A stretch of DNA of 26,317 bases. It comes from Prevotella sp. UBA2739. GTDB lineage: Bacteria; Bacteroidota; Bacteroidia; Bacteroidales; Bacteroidaceae. Position 1 is the stretch's first letter, and every line of letters begins with the position of its first letter. Below, piece by piece: positions 6,288 to 14,780 of the stretch. The position numbers and the translations under genes are program-made. A model generated the notes under the pieces. It did not search any database. It was not told where the DNA came from and saw only the letters and a list, made by a program, of their open reading frames with translations. The DNA lies in contig DEJV01000025.1 in NCBI GenBank assembly GCA_002353525.1, positions 69,089 to 95,405 on the forward strand, written 5' to 3'.

Positions 6288-7634
6288 ATGGACTACAAGA
6301 ATATGAAACTGAAAATCATGACGGGGTGCGACCGCGGTTTGTGCCGTGGCGCATGCGGACGGCAAGACCACCAGCTGAACACCTACGACTGGCTGGCCGA
6401 CGTTCCCGGCAATGCAGAGAGCACCGACCTGGTGGAGGTTCAGTTTAAGAATACCCGCAAAGGCTATTATCACAACGTGAACAACCTGGATCTGAAGAAA
6501 GGTGACATTGTGGCAGTGGAGGCTAACCCCGGACACGATATCGGTGTGGTGACCCTGACAGGACGACTGGTGCAACTGCAGGTGAAAAAAGCCAATTTGA
6601 AATCGGCCGACGACATCAAGCGCATCTACCGTATTGCCAAACCCGTGGACATGGAGAAATATCACGAAGCCAAAAGCCGTGAGCACAGTACCATGATACA
6701 GAGCAGGCAGATTGCCAAGGACCTGGGACTGGACATGAAAATCGGCGACGTGGAATATCAAGGCGACGGCAACAAGGCCATCTTCTACTATATTGCCGAC
6801 GAGCGTGTGGACTTCCGCCAACTCATCAAGGACCTGGCAGCCACGTTCCACGTACGCATTGAGATGAAACAGATTGGCGCGCGACAGGAGGCTGGACGCA
6901 TTGGCGGAACAGGACCGTGCGGACGCGAGCTCTGCTGTGCCACATGGATGAAGAACTTTGTCAGCGTCAGCACCAATGCTGCCCGTTTCCAAGACATCTC
7001 GCTCAATCCGCAGAAACTGGCTGGCATGTGCGCTAAACTGAAATGCTGCCTGAACTACGAGGTGGACGACTACATCGAAGCCGGCAAGAAGATTCCAAGC
7101 AAGGAGGTGGTGCTGCAAACCAAAGACAATGACTACTACCTGTTTAAAACCGATATCCTGGCAGGACTGGTCACCTACTCCACATCGAAGAGCGTAGCCG
7201 CCAATCTGGAGACCATTACCGCCGAACGGGCCAAAGAGATTATCGAGATGAACAAACAGGGAGAGAAGCCCTTGTCGCTGAAAGAAGACTCAAAAGAGAA
7301 AACCGACGAGCGGCCCATTGACCTGCTGGCCGGCGAGAGCATCACCCGTTTCGACAAGAACAAGAGCAAAAACAAGAAACGTAACGGCAAACGAAACGCC
7401 AACGCACAAGCTGGCAACGACGGAAACCGACCTGGTAATGAGGGGGGCAACAAGGGCGCCAACAAAGCCAACATGCCCAAGAACCGTGGCAAGCAACAAG
7501 AACGTGGTGGCCAGAAAAACAATGGTGGCAACCCAAAGAACAACGGTGGCAACCCCAAACATCATGGTGGCAACCGGAAGGAAAACGACCCTAACCAGAA
7601 AGAAAACAGCGGCAACCAGAAAGAAAACGCATGA
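6288..7634 (+). CDS. ricT: PSP1 domain protein, RicT/YaaT-like, with Asn/Gly/Lys-rich tail
   Basis: The 448-residue product carries a PSP1 C-terminal domain, as in Bacillus RicT (YaaT). RicT, with RicA and RicF, binds 4Fe-4S clusters and promotes RNase Y-dependent RNA maturation. The family Cys motif is clear: CGRELCC (about residues 211-217) and MCAKLKCCLNYE (about 246-257). Three more Cys lie near the start (GCDRGLCRGACG). After about residue 345 the protein becomes a low-complexity tail rich in Lys, Asn, Gly and Gln, ending in five seven-residue repeats (411-445). The first ATG is 7 bases after the holB stop; a second in-frame ATG at 6303 is possible. The stop overlaps the gldH start (ATGA). 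RicA and RicF partners are not in this window, so the role in this phylum is unproven. Confidence 0.85.
   Translation: MDYKNMKLKIMTGCDRGLCRGACGRQDHQLNTYDWLADVPGNAESTDLVEVQFKNTRKGYYHNVNNLDLKKGDIVAVEANPGHDIGVVTLTGRLVQLQVKKANLKSADDIKRIYRIAKPVDMEKYHEAKSREHSTMIQSRQIAKDLGLDMKIGDVEYQGDGNKAIFYYIADERVDFRQLIKDLAATFHVRIEMKQIGARQEAGRIGGTGPCGRELCCATWMKNFVSVSTNAARFQDISLNPQKLAGMCAKLKCCLNYEVDDYIEAGKKIPSKEVVLQTKDNDYYLFKTDILAGLVTYSTSKSVAANLETITAERAKEIIEMNKQGEKPLSLKEDSKEKTDERPIDLLAGESITRFDKNKSKNKKRNGKRNANAQAGNDGNRPGNEGGNKGANKANMPKNRGKQQERGGQKNNGGNPKNNGGNPKHHGGNRKENDPNQKENSGNQKENA
7518..7634 (+). repeat. 21-bp tandem repeats encoding heptads in the RicT-like tail
   Basis: Five in-frame 21-base units encode NNGGNPK, NNGGNPK, HHGGNRK, ENDPNQK and ENSGNQK, and a partial sixth gives ENA before the stop. 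The units diverge mostly at synonymous and first-codon positions. The array runs into the gldH start codon. Confidence 0.88.
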
Positions 7635-8101
7635 GGACAGTAAGAGCGACCATCATCTTACTATTGTGGATGGCCATATGGACCTTGGCATCGTGCGACC
7701 GCCGAATAGTCTTCGACCACTATGAGCATACGCCTATCGTGGGCTGGGAGAAAAACGACACGTTGTCGTTTAATGTCCGGCCCATGGCTGTTGCCGGCGT
7801 GTACAGACAAGAACTGGGATTGCGTATCACAGGCCAATATCCTTTCAGAAGCCTGCGCCTGGTGGTGAGGCAGGAGATATGGCCGGAAGGAAGGATTGCG
7901 CACGACACGATAGACTGCCAGCTGATTAACGAGCGGGGAACGGCTACGGGGCAAGGCATTGCATTCTACCAATATAATATGCCCGTCAGCGACATCCGAT
8001 TGCGCGAGGGCGACTCGCTACATATCTGCATTGGGCACGACATGAAGCGAGAGATACTGCCAGGAATCTCGGATGTGGGATTGAAAATAACAATGCGCTA
8101 G
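7631..8101 (+). CDS. gldH: Gliding-motility-type lipoprotein GldH
   Basis: The 156-residue product has a lipoprotein signal ending in the lipobox LASC (Cys22) and resembles the GldH family (TIGR03511 type), first defined as needed for gliding in Flavobacterium. Homologues occur widely in non-gliding Bacteroidales, so motility cannot be inferred. Typical features here are the early FDHYEHTPIVGWEKNDTLSF segment and a beta-rich body with GLRITGQYPF and DIRLREGDSL. The start overlaps the stop of the RicT-like gene by 4 bases, so the genes are translationally coupled. The stop codon lies inside a 27-bp direct repeat duplicated from the rodA end. No other gld genes are visible here. Confidence 0.85.
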   Translation: MRTVRATIILLLWMAIWTLASCDRRIVFDHYEHTPIVGWEKNDTLSFNVRPMAVAGVYRQELGLRITGQYPFRSLRLVVRQEIWPEGRIAHDTIDCQLINERGTATGQGIAFYQYNMPVSDIRLREGDSLHICIGHDMKREILPGISDVGLKITMR

Positions 8102-8155
8102 CTGCGCACAAGATTGCGGTTATCAGCGATGCGCTAGCTGCGCACAAGATTGCGG
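8093..8155. repeat. 36-bp-spaced duplication at the gldH/rodA junction
   Basis: A 27-base sequence (ATGCGCTAGCTGCGCACAAG plus ATTGCGG) occurs identically at 8093-8119 and 8129-8155. Copy 2 encodes the last codons of rodA (RNLVRS and stop, minus strand). Copy 1 contains the gldH stop codon (plus strand). The shared period is 36 bases. Confidence 0.92.
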
Positions 8156-9603
8156 CCGGCATCGATGCGCAGGAAGATGAACAACAGCAGGGTGAATCCC
8201 CACAACGAGGAGCCACCATAGCTGAAGAATGGCAGCGGAATGCCAATGACCGGCGTCAGTCCTAACACCATTCCCACATTAATGAACAAATGGAACAGGA
8301 AGATGCTGAGCACACAATAGCCATAAATACGCCCAAACTTGAACGGTTGCCGCTCGGCCATCTTAATCAGGCGGAGTATCAATGCCAAGAACAACAGCAG
8401 CACACCTGCTGAACCCACGAATCCTTCTTCCTCGCCCACTGTGCAGAAAATGAAGTCGGTATCCTGCTCAGGCACGTACTTCAGTTTGGTCTGCGTGCCA
8501 TTTAAGAAGCCCTTGCCACGCAAACCGCCTGAACCAATGGCGATTTCACTCTGATGCACATTATATCCGGCACCCTTCAAATCTTCCTCAAGGCCCAACA
8601 ACACATTAATACGCACACGCTGGTGGGGTTCCATCACATTGTTGAGCACATAGTCGGCAGAATAGAATGCCACCACTGATCCAATGGCAAAAAGGAAAAT
8701 CAACAGGAAAGAGAGGAAACGCGTACTGAGCCATTGGTAGACCAGATAACCGATGATAGCCACGGTGATGGTGAGTTGCACCCAAACCACATCAAAACGA
8801 TAGATATACATGGAAAACAGCATGGCTGCCAAGGTGGCCAGCACCGAGAAAGCTATCATGCGAAAGGCCATCCGCTTCTCACGACAGTAGATATACACCA
8901 TGCCTGCCGTAAACAACTGAATGAGCAGCAACACGACAAACTTACCTACCGACGTAACGGTGTCGGGCATCATGGCATTCTCGTAGCGTATTCCCACCAC
9001 GAAATAAATGACCATGGCCACAGCTGTGAACAGCACGCTGCCAGGCATTCCCTCGCGATAGAACATCAGGAAAAACGACAGATAGACAAGCGCCGAACCC
9101 GTCTCGCGCTGTCCCACGATACATAACATTGGGATGATGACCACTGCGCAGGCAGCGGCAAAGTGTTTCCAGTTCTTCATGTCGAAGCCATAGGAACTCA
9201 TGAACTTCGACACCGCCAATGCCGTGGCAAACTTTGCAAACTCTGCCGGTTGCAACTTCACAGGTCCCAACACCAGCCACGAGTGTGAACCTTTCGTGCT
9301 GACAGGATTGAATATCGTGGCAAACAGCAGTAATACCAAGAATATATATATAATGTACGCGAAGGTGTCGTAGAAACGGTCGTCCAACAGCAACAGCACC
9401 AAGCCCAGTATCATAGAGGTGCCGATCCACATGATTTGCTTTCCCGAGTTGGTGGCAAAACTGAAGATATCCGTCTCACCATAAGTGTAGCTGGCACCAC
9501 ACACGCTCAGCCATCCAAAAGCCAGCAAGGCTATATAGATGGCAATGGTCCACCAGTCGATGGAACGCAATACGCTAGGATGCTTATCTGTCTCTCGAAC
9601 CAT
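8134..9603 (-). CDS. rodA: Rod-shape SEDS peptidoglycan polymerase RodA
   Basis: The 489-residue multi-membrane product is a SEDS glycosyltransferase that polymerises lipid II for side-wall growth together with PBP2. Family motifs: SWLVLGPVKLQPAEFAK, GQRETGSALVYL, SEIAIGSGGLRGKGF, and VPEQDTDFIF with the presumed catalytic Asp near residue 383. Near the C-terminus are GLTPVIGIPLPFFSYGGSSL and then RNLVRS. It is about 120 residues longer than E. coli RodA (370). The extra part is mainly additional hydrophobic helices in the middle (about residues 190-300), as is common in Bacteroidota. The start overlaps the end of mrdA by 20 bases. The 3' end is involved in a 36-bp duplication. It is the last gene of the purH-mreBCD-mrdA-rodA cluster. 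Confidence 0.95.
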   Translation of the reverse strand: MVRETDKHPSVLRSIDWWTIAIYIALLAFGWLSVCGASYTYGETDIFSFATNSGKQIMWIGTSMILGLVLLLLDDRFYDTFAYIIYIFLVLLLFATIFNPVSTKGSHSWLVLGPVKLQPAEFAKFATALAVSKFMSSYGFDMKNWKHFAAACAVVIIPMLCIVGQRETGSALVYLSFFLMFYREGMPGSVLFTAVAMVIYFVVGIRYENAMMPDTVTSVGKFVVLLLIQLFTAGMVYIYCREKRMAFRMIAFSVLATLAAMLFSMYIYRFDVVWVQLTITVAIIGYLVYQWLSTRFLSFLLIFLFAIGSVVAFYSADYVLNNVMEPHQRVRINVLLGLEEDLKGAGYNVHQSEIAIGSGGLRGKGFLNGTQTKLKYVPEQDTDFIFCTVGEEEGFVGSAGVLLLFLALILRLIKMAERQPFKFGRIYGYCVLSIFLFHLFINVGMVLGLTPVIGIPLPFFSYGGSSLWGFTLLLFIFLRIDAGRNLVRS

Positions 9604-11434
9604 AATAAATCACTTTTCGCTGGAAATCGTCGGCGCGCTTGGCAGAGGCTGGCGACAACTTCCCATTCAAATACTGCTCCATAATCAAACCACCAATGGG
9701 CACACCATAGTCGGCACCCCATCCGCCATTCTCCACATAGACGGCGACGGCGATTTTCGGATTATCCATCGGGGCAAAGCCCATAAACACCGAGTGGTCG
9801 CGACCACGGTTCTGGGCGGTACCTGTCTTACCACACGCATTGAAACTGTAATGGGCAAGTCCCTTACAGGTGCCACCGAGCACGGACGAGCGCATGCCCT
9901 GCACTATATAGTTGTAGGCCTTACGGTCGGCCATCGTATAATGACGACGGGTGTACAACGTATCGAGCGGCTCGTCTTGCACCTTACGCACCACATGAGG
10001 CACATAGTAGTATCCACGATTGGCGATAGTAGCACCCAGATTGGCAATCTGCAGCGGAGTGGCATTCACCTCACCCTGCCCGATGGCAATAGAGATGACT
10101 GTCAGTCCGTTCCACGATCCTTTGTAGGCTTTGTCGTAGAACTGTGCGTTGGGTATGAGACCTCGTTTCTCACCGGGCAGGTCGATGCCCAGCTTATAGC
10201 CAAAGCCCATGCTCACCATATAGTCGCGCCAAGTGTTCATGGCGTTTTGCACCGATCCATACTTTTTCTTGTTGCCAATCATATAGTACAGGCCCCAGCA
10301 GAAATAGCCGTTGCACGATGTAGAGATGGCAGGAACAAGTGCCAGCGGTGCGGCATGTCCGTGGCAGCCCACTCGCAAGCCACGATAGTGGAATCCGCGC
10401 GAGCAAGGGAACTGCGTGCCGGGGCCTATCACGCCTTCCGACATAAAGGTGAGTCCTTGTGTGGTCTTGAATGTTGATCCCGGAGGGTATTGTCCCATGA
10501 TACTGCGGTTCAGCAAGGGCTTCCACACATTGCGCAACAGCTTGGTGTGCATCTTACCCCGATTCTTACCAGTCATGATACGCGCATCGTAGGTAGGCGA
10601 CGACACCATGCAAAGTATCTCTCCCGTCGACGGCTCTATGGCCACAATGCTTCCAATCTTATGTTGCATCAGCCGCTCTCCCAGGGCTTGCAGGTTCAGG
10701 TCGATGCTCAGCGTCAGGTCTTTGCCTGCTTTGGGTTTTTGGTCAAGGGCTCCATTCTGATACTTTCCCTGAATACGTCCATGGGCATCGCGAAGCAGTA
10801 TCTGTATACCCTTCTCACCCCTGAGTTGCTTCTCATACGAACGCTCCACACCCAGTTTTCCGATATAGTCGCCCGGCTGGTAGTAGTCGTCTTCCTCTAT
10901 GTCTGAGGGCGACACCTCTGCCACATCGCCCAACACGTGGGCGGCATAGGGATATTCGTAGCAACGGATGCTGCGACGCTGAATATAGAATCCGGGGAAA
11001 CGGAACATTTTCTCCTGAAAGACGCTGAACTCGCGGTCGTTCAGCTGGCTCATGAACAGTTGCTGGGTGAAGCGCGAGTAGCCAGGGTTCTTCCCCCGGT
11101 CTTTGATTTCCTCCATGCGCTGGATGAAAAACTCCTTTGTGATGCCTAATGCCTGACAAAGTTCCAGGGTGTCGATACGGTCTTTGGCCTCGTTCATGAT
11201 GACCATAATGTCGTAGGAAGGCTGGTTATACACCATCAGTTTGCCATGGCGGTCGTGAATCACTCCGCGCGAGGGAAACTCCACCTTCTTCAAGAACGCA
11301 TTCGAGTCGGCACTTTTCTTATAGTCATCGCTTGTCACCTGAAGCATGAACAGGCGAATGATATAGACCGTTACAATGGCAATGGCTATACCTGCGATCA
11401 CATATTTCCGGTTCTCCAGTCCGTATTCCTTCAT
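9584..11434 (-). CDS. mrdA: Penicillin-binding protein 2 (elongation-specific transpeptidase)
   Basis: The product (616 aa) is a class B PBP that crosslinks peptidoglycan in the elongasome and pairs with RodA. One N-terminal membrane helix (about residues 13-31) is followed by the dimerisation/pedestal domain beginning SRGVIHDRHG. The transpeptidase domain has all three active-site motifs: STFK (Ser320), SCN (Ser373) and KTG (536-538). I chose ATG 11434, which gives MKEYGLENRKY and starts 7 bases after the mreD stop. The longer frame to 11464 would begin with TTG and overlap mreD. The 3' end overlaps the rodA start by 20 bases. Confidence 0.94.
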   Translation of the reverse strand: MKEYGLENRKYVIAGIAIAIVTVYIIRLFMLQVTSDDYKKSADSNAFLKKVEFPSRGVIHDRHGKLMVYNQPSYDIMVIMNEAKDRIDTLELCQALGITKEFFIQRMEEIKDRGKNPGYSRFTQQLFMSQLNDREFSVFQEKMFRFPGFYIQRRSIRCYEYPYAAHVLGDVAEVSPSDIEEDDYYQPGDYIGKLGVERSYEKQLRGEKGIQILLRDAHGRIQGKYQNGALDQKPKAGKDLTLSIDLNLQALGERLMQHKIGSIVAIEPSTGEILCMVSSPTYDARIMTGKNRGKMHTKLLRNVWKPLLNRSIMGQYPPGSTFKTTQGLTFMSEGVIGPGTQFPCSRGFHYRGLRVGCHGHAAPLALVPAISTSCNGYFCWGLYYMIGNKKKYGSVQNAMNTWRDYMVSMGFGYKLGIDLPGEKRGLIPNAQFYDKAYKGSWNGLTVISIAIGQGEVNATPLQIANLGATIANRGYYYVPHVVRKVQDEPLDTLYTRRHYTMADRKAYNYIVQGMRSSVLGGTCKGLAHYSFNACGKTGTAQNRGRDHSVFMGFAPMDNPKIAVAVYVENGGWGADYGVPIGGLIMEQYLNGKLSPASAKRADDFQRKVIYYGSRDR

Positions 11435-11441
11435 GCTCTCG

Positions 11442-11942
11442 TCAACCCCTTCTAATATTCTCAATCACCAGAATCATCACCACCGTCAGCGCCATACTGC
11501 CACCGATGTTCATGAGCCACTGTGCCCAGTTGAAGAAATTGAAAGTCTCCAGTGTGAAGAAGGCCACACAGTAGATAAACACCATGATGATGGTATAGTA
11601 AGAAAACGATGCCACTCCGACAGTGCGCATGCCCGGCTCCAAATCCTCTGCACTATCGCGGGGCACAAACACCTCAAAGAGATAAGGCTGAATGGCTCCG
11701 ATAAGTGTCATTGAGCCTGCGGCAACACCCGGCGTGTTCGAAAACGTGTCGACACAAAGTCCTAATGCAAACGACCACAACAGAATGGCCCATTTGGGAA
11801 AATTACGTGGAAAGAGCAACACCAGATAGACATAGAGCAACGGCGTAGCACAGTTGAAAAGGTGTATATGATTCAACACCAATGCCTGTACCACCAGCAG
11901 AACAGCAAAAAGCACGATTCTCTTTATTAAACCTACGCCCAT
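11442..11942 (-). CDS. mreD: Rod shape-determining membrane protein MreD
   Basis: The 166-residue, very hydrophobic product with about five membrane helices matches MreD in size and position between mreC and mrdA. MreD sequences are poorly conserved. The best local marker is the LGLCVDTFSNTPGVAAGSMTL region, which resembles the conserved G-x-x-D segment of the family. It is an elongasome component with no known enzyme activity. ATG 11942 lies 47 bases after the mreC stop, and the stop is 7 bases before the mrdA ATG. Confidence 0.88.
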   Translation of the reverse strand: MGVGLIKRIVLFAVLLVVQALVLNHIHLFNCATPLLYVYLVLLFPRNFPKWAILLWSFALGLCVDTFSNTPGVAAGSMTLIGAIQPYLFEVFVPRDSAEDLEPGMRTVGVASFSYYTIIMVFIYCVAFFTLETFNFFNWAQWLMNIGGSMALTVVMILVIENIRRG

Positions 11943-11989
11943 GGCCTATACTCCAATAGTTACGATATAAAACTCTTTTAAACTCTCAC

Positions 11990-12853
11990 TTACTCGTCTT
12001 TGGTCTTCAGCGAGTCTTGCGCTGCCCGCAGCAGCTCTAAGCGCTGTTTCATCACGGCATCGTCAATGACACATACGTCGCGCAACAAACCAAAGTCGGT
12101 CGACAACTCCACTTGCAGACGGTAAGACAATCCGTCGGCAGAATTGTACACATGCAAAATCTTACCCACAAGAACTCCCGGAGGGAACACCGACGAATAG
12201 CCGCTAGTCACCACTTTGTCGTAGAGCCGGAAATGGGCATGGCGCGGAATATCGTCGACATAAGCCAACTTTGATGAGCCGCCGTTCCACCGCAGATAAC
12301 CAAAATAGCCACGCTTGTCGATAGCCACACTGATGTTCGAGTTCTTGTTGAGCACGGGGATGACCACCGAATAGTGCGACGAGGTAAGGTAGACAATGCC
12401 CACGATGCCGTTTCCGCAAGCCACACCCATGTCCTTGCGCACGCCATCAGCCTCTCCCTTGTCTATCGTGATAAGGTTGTCTGATCCGGCAATCGAGTTG
12501 TGCACCACCTTGGCTGGTATAAGCTTGTATTCGCTCAGCATCTGCAACTGGCCCGACTTGGCGGCGTCGGGATTCTCCGTCAGCACGGCCAGACGGTCGG
12601 ACAGCTGCTTCACCTGCCTCTCGAGATAGACGTTGCGTGTGGTGAGTTCTTGATTGACCTTCGTAAGACTGAAGAAGGACTCAACAGCTGAGTCCCACTC
12701 ATAGAGTTTGCCGGCTACCACGTTAGCCGAAGAAAACCACACGCTGCCTTGATAGCTGTTATACTGGAACAGCAACACAAAGCTAACTACCTCGAGTACG
12801 ACAAACAGCAACCAATGATGGTACTTTGCCAGAAACTCCAGTAGATTGTGCAT
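11990..12853 (-). CDS. mreC: Rod shape-determining protein MreC
   Basis: The 287-residue product has the MreC plan: a short cytoplasmic start, one membrane helix (about residues 13-31), a coiled coil (about 63-97, LTKVNQELTTRNVYLERQ and on), then two periplasmic beta domains. Recognisable pieces are AKVVHNSIAGSDNLITIDKG, the GNGIVGIVYLTSSHYSVVIP region, and TSGYSSVFPPGVLVGKI near the C-terminus. MreC scaffolds PBP2-RodA and is thought to activate them. It is only 10 bases downstream of mreB, so the two are cotranscribed. Confidence 0.94.
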   Translation of the reverse strand: MHNLLEFLAKYHHWLLFVVLEVVSFVLLFQYNSYQGSVWFSSANVVAGKLYEWDSAVESFFSLTKVNQELTTRNVYLERQVKQLSDRLAVLTENPDAAKSGQLQMLSEYKLIPAKVVHNSIAGSDNLITIDKGEADGVRKDMGVACGNGIVGIVYLTSSHYSVVIPVLNKNSNISVAIDKRGYFGYLRWNGGSSKLAYVDDIPRHAHFRLYDKVVTSGYSSVFPPGVLVGKILHVYNSADGLSYRLQVELSTDFGLLRDVCVIDDAVMKQRLELLRAAQDSLKTKDE

Positions 12854-12863
12854 ACATCAAATG

Positions 12864-13886
12864 TTATCTCATCAAGAACGAGAAACGGTCTACATTCTTC
12901 AGGGCGATACCGGCACCACGTGCCACGCAATGCAACGGATCTTCAGCCACGATGAAAGGAATATTGATCTTATCCGTCAGACGCTTGTCAAGACCACGCA
13001 ACAGCGCACCGCCACCAGTGAGATAAATGCCATTCTTCACAATGTCGGCATACAACTCAGGAGGTGTGCTCTCCAGTGCATTCAGCACGGCCGTCTCGAT
13101 GCGGGCAACCGTCTTGTCGATGCAGTGGGCAATCTCCTGATAGCACACGGGCACCTCCATAGGCAGTGCGGTGATGCGGTTAGGGCCATGCACCACATAG
13201 TCCTCGGGAGCTTCCTCGCCAAGGTCAGTGAGAGCCGAACCCACATTAATCTTAATACGCTCGGCCATGCGCTCACTCACCTTCACATTGTGCTGGCGGC
13301 TCATATACTCCTGAATATCGGCAGTCAGGTCGTCGCCAGCCACCTTGATAGAGTTGTTGGCCACGATGCCACCCAGTGAGATAACGGCAATCTCGGTAGT
13401 ACCACCACCGATATCAACAATCATATTTCCCTCGGGAGCCTCCACATCAATGCCAATACCAATAGCGGCAGCCATTGGCTCGAAAATCAGATAGACATCA
13501 CGACCGTCGGCATGCTCGGCAGAATCGCGCACAGCACGCAGCTCCACTTCGGTAGAGCCAGACGGCACACCAATCACCATGCGCAGTGAGGGATGGAACA
13601 GGCGGCTGCCCGTATGTACCATCTTAATCAGTCCGCGCATCATCTGCTCGCAGGCAGAGAAGTCGGCAATCACACCGTCGCGCAAAGGGCGAATGGTACG
13701 AATATTATCGTGAGTCTTCTCATACATCAACTTAGCTTTCTCGCCCACAGCAATCATCTTGTCTGTGCGGCGGTCGAGTGCCACCACAGAAGGCTCGTCA
13801 ACCACAATCTTATCATCGCTGATAATGATGGTGTTGGCCGTTCCAAGGTCCATGGCAATCTCTTGAACAAACGAAAAAAGTCCCAT
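12864..13886 (-). CDS. mreB: Rod-shape actin homologue MreB
   Basis: The 340-residue product is the bacterial actin that forms membrane-associated filaments directing the elongation machinery. Nucleotide-binding motifs seen: phosphate 1 DLGTANTII near the start, the VIGVPSGSTEVE segment, EPMAAAIG, phosphate 2 VDIGGGTTEIAVIS, and the adenosine motif YLTGGGALLRGLD near the C-terminus. The length matches the family (about 335-347). It is separated from purH by only 56 bases of AATTATC-type repeat and is likely read from the purH promoter. Confidence 0.97.
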   Translation of the reverse strand: MGLFSFVQEIAMDLGTANTIIISDDKIVVDEPSVVALDRRTDKMIAVGEKAKLMYEKTHDNIRTIRPLRDGVIADFSACEQMMRGLIKMVHTGSRLFHPSLRMVIGVPSGSTEVELRAVRDSAEHADGRDVYLIFEPMAAAIGIGIDVEAPEGNMIVDIGGGTTEIAVISLGGIVANNSIKVAGDDLTADIQEYMSRQHNVKVSERMAERIKINVGSALTDLGEEAPEDYVVHGPNRITALPMEVPVCYQEIAHCIDKTVARIETAVLNALESTPPELYADIVKNGIYLTGGGALLRGLDKRLTDKINIPFIVAEDPLHCVARGAGIALKNVDRFSFLMR

Positions 13887-13896
13887 ATCTTATTTC

Positions 13897-13942
13897 TCAA
13901 TTATCAATTATCAATTGTCAATTATCAATTATCTATTATCTA
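13897..13942. repeat. AATTATC short-period repeat between purH and mreB
   Basis: The spacer holds five tandem 7-mers (AATTATC x2, AATTGTC, AATTATC x2) and then TATTATC/TATC variants. Positions 13905-13929 repeat 5108-5132 exactly. It starts immediately after the purH stop codon on the minus strand, where the second PurH domain would normally be encoded. Confidence 0.85.
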
Positions 13943-14581
13943 TCAGTCCATCATACTGAGCTTCACCGTTCTGGTGCCAGTCTCCTCGTTACCCTGGAAC
14001 CAGCTGTGAATGGCTGTGTCGTAATGGCTGCTCACGCCGAAAGCACGAGTGGCAAACATGCGGCGGTCCTCAATGTCGGTCTTTGCACCCTTCTCATTCA
14101 GGATGTCGAGCAGCACACCATATTCGGCCTTGCTGGGCACGATGACCACATCCTTGAAGTTTTTGGCACCGGCACGAATCAGCGAAATGCCGCCGATATC
14201 AATCTTCTCGATGATGTCAGCCTCAGCAGCGCCACTTTCTACGGTCTGCTCAAACGGATACAAATCGACAATCACCAGGTCGATGGCAGGAATCTCATAC
14301 TGGCTCATCTGCTGCTGGTCGCCCTCGTTGTCGCGACGGGCAAGGATGCCTCCAAACACCTTCGGGTGCAAAGTCTTTACCCTGCCACCCAATATCGAGG
14401 GATAAGTGGTCACATCTTCCACTTTCTGACACTCGTAACCCAGGCTCTCAATAAACTTCTGCGTTCCGCCTGTAGAGAGAAATTTCACACCTTCAGCATG
14501 TAGCTTTGCCAGCAACTCATCCAAACCATCTTTATGGAAAACCGACACCAATGCGGTTTTTATCTGCTTTGTATCTGCCAT
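13943..14581 (-). CDS. purH: Half-length PurH: IMP cyclohydrolase domain only
   Basis: The 212-residue product matches the N-terminal IMP cyclohydrolase (MGS-like) domain of bifunctional PurH, which closes FAICAR to IMP. Motifs: LVSVFHKDGLDEL, LSTGGTQKFIES, GGRVKTLHPKVFGGILARRD, DLVIVDLYPFEQTV and EKIDIGGISLIRAGAKN. Standard PurH is about 500-530 aa. The whole AICAR transformylase domain, with its catalytic Lys-His pair, is absent. Only 56 bases of repeat separate the stop from mreB, so this is not a simple frameshift. AICAR formylation would need a separate protein. I chose ATG 14581; the longer frame to 14638 runs upstream of the promoter box at 14609-14616. Position beside mreB is as in other Bacteroidales. 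Confidence 0.9.
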   Translation of the reverse strand: MADTKQIKTALVSVFHKDGLDELLAKLHAEGVKFLSTGGTQKFIESLGYECQKVEDVTTYPSILGGRVKTLHPKVFGGILARRDNEGDQQQMSQYEIPAIDLVIVDLYPFEQTVESGAAEADIIEKIDIGGISLIRAGAKNFKDVVIVPSKAEYGVLLDILNEKGAKTDIEDRRMFATRAFGVSSHYDTAIHSWFQGNEETGTRTVKLSMMD

Positions 14582-14608
14582 ATTTCGTACATTATTTATA
14601 TTAGGCTG

Positions 14609-14616
14609 CAAAGTTA
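14609..14616 (-). promoter_or_regulatory. Promoter box of the purH-mre cluster (TAACTTTG)
   Basis: Read on the minus strand, TAACTTTG fits TAnnTTTG and lies 27 bases before the purH ATG. As the genes downstream are tightly spaced, this may drive the whole cluster to rodA. No clear -33 TTG is seen. Confidence 0.6.
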
Positions 14617-14780
14617 CGAAAAAAACATGGATTGCCATTCATTTTTCTCGGGATATTTTTAGCAAACATGTGTTAAATTGTTCCATGTCAATTTCTGACA
14701 TTTGGGTTATCTTCTTAACTGCCGACTACTTCCGAAAGCTGCACGCACAGCCTTATCGTGCCGGGACCCTATAAAGCACA

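Noticed and set aside
9539..10477. Plus-strand frame (312 aa) inside mrdA
   Set aside because: It is antisense to the PBP2 catalytic domain, whose three active-site motifs are intact.
11435..11464. Longer PBP2 starting at 11464
   Set aside because: It would use TTG and overlap mreD by 23 bases; ATG 11434 gives the usual short N-terminus before the membrane helix.
14582..14638. Upstream in-frame start for purH
   Set aside because: The TAACTTTG box at 14609-14616 lies inside it; ATG 14581 gives the family-like start MADTKQIKTALVSV.
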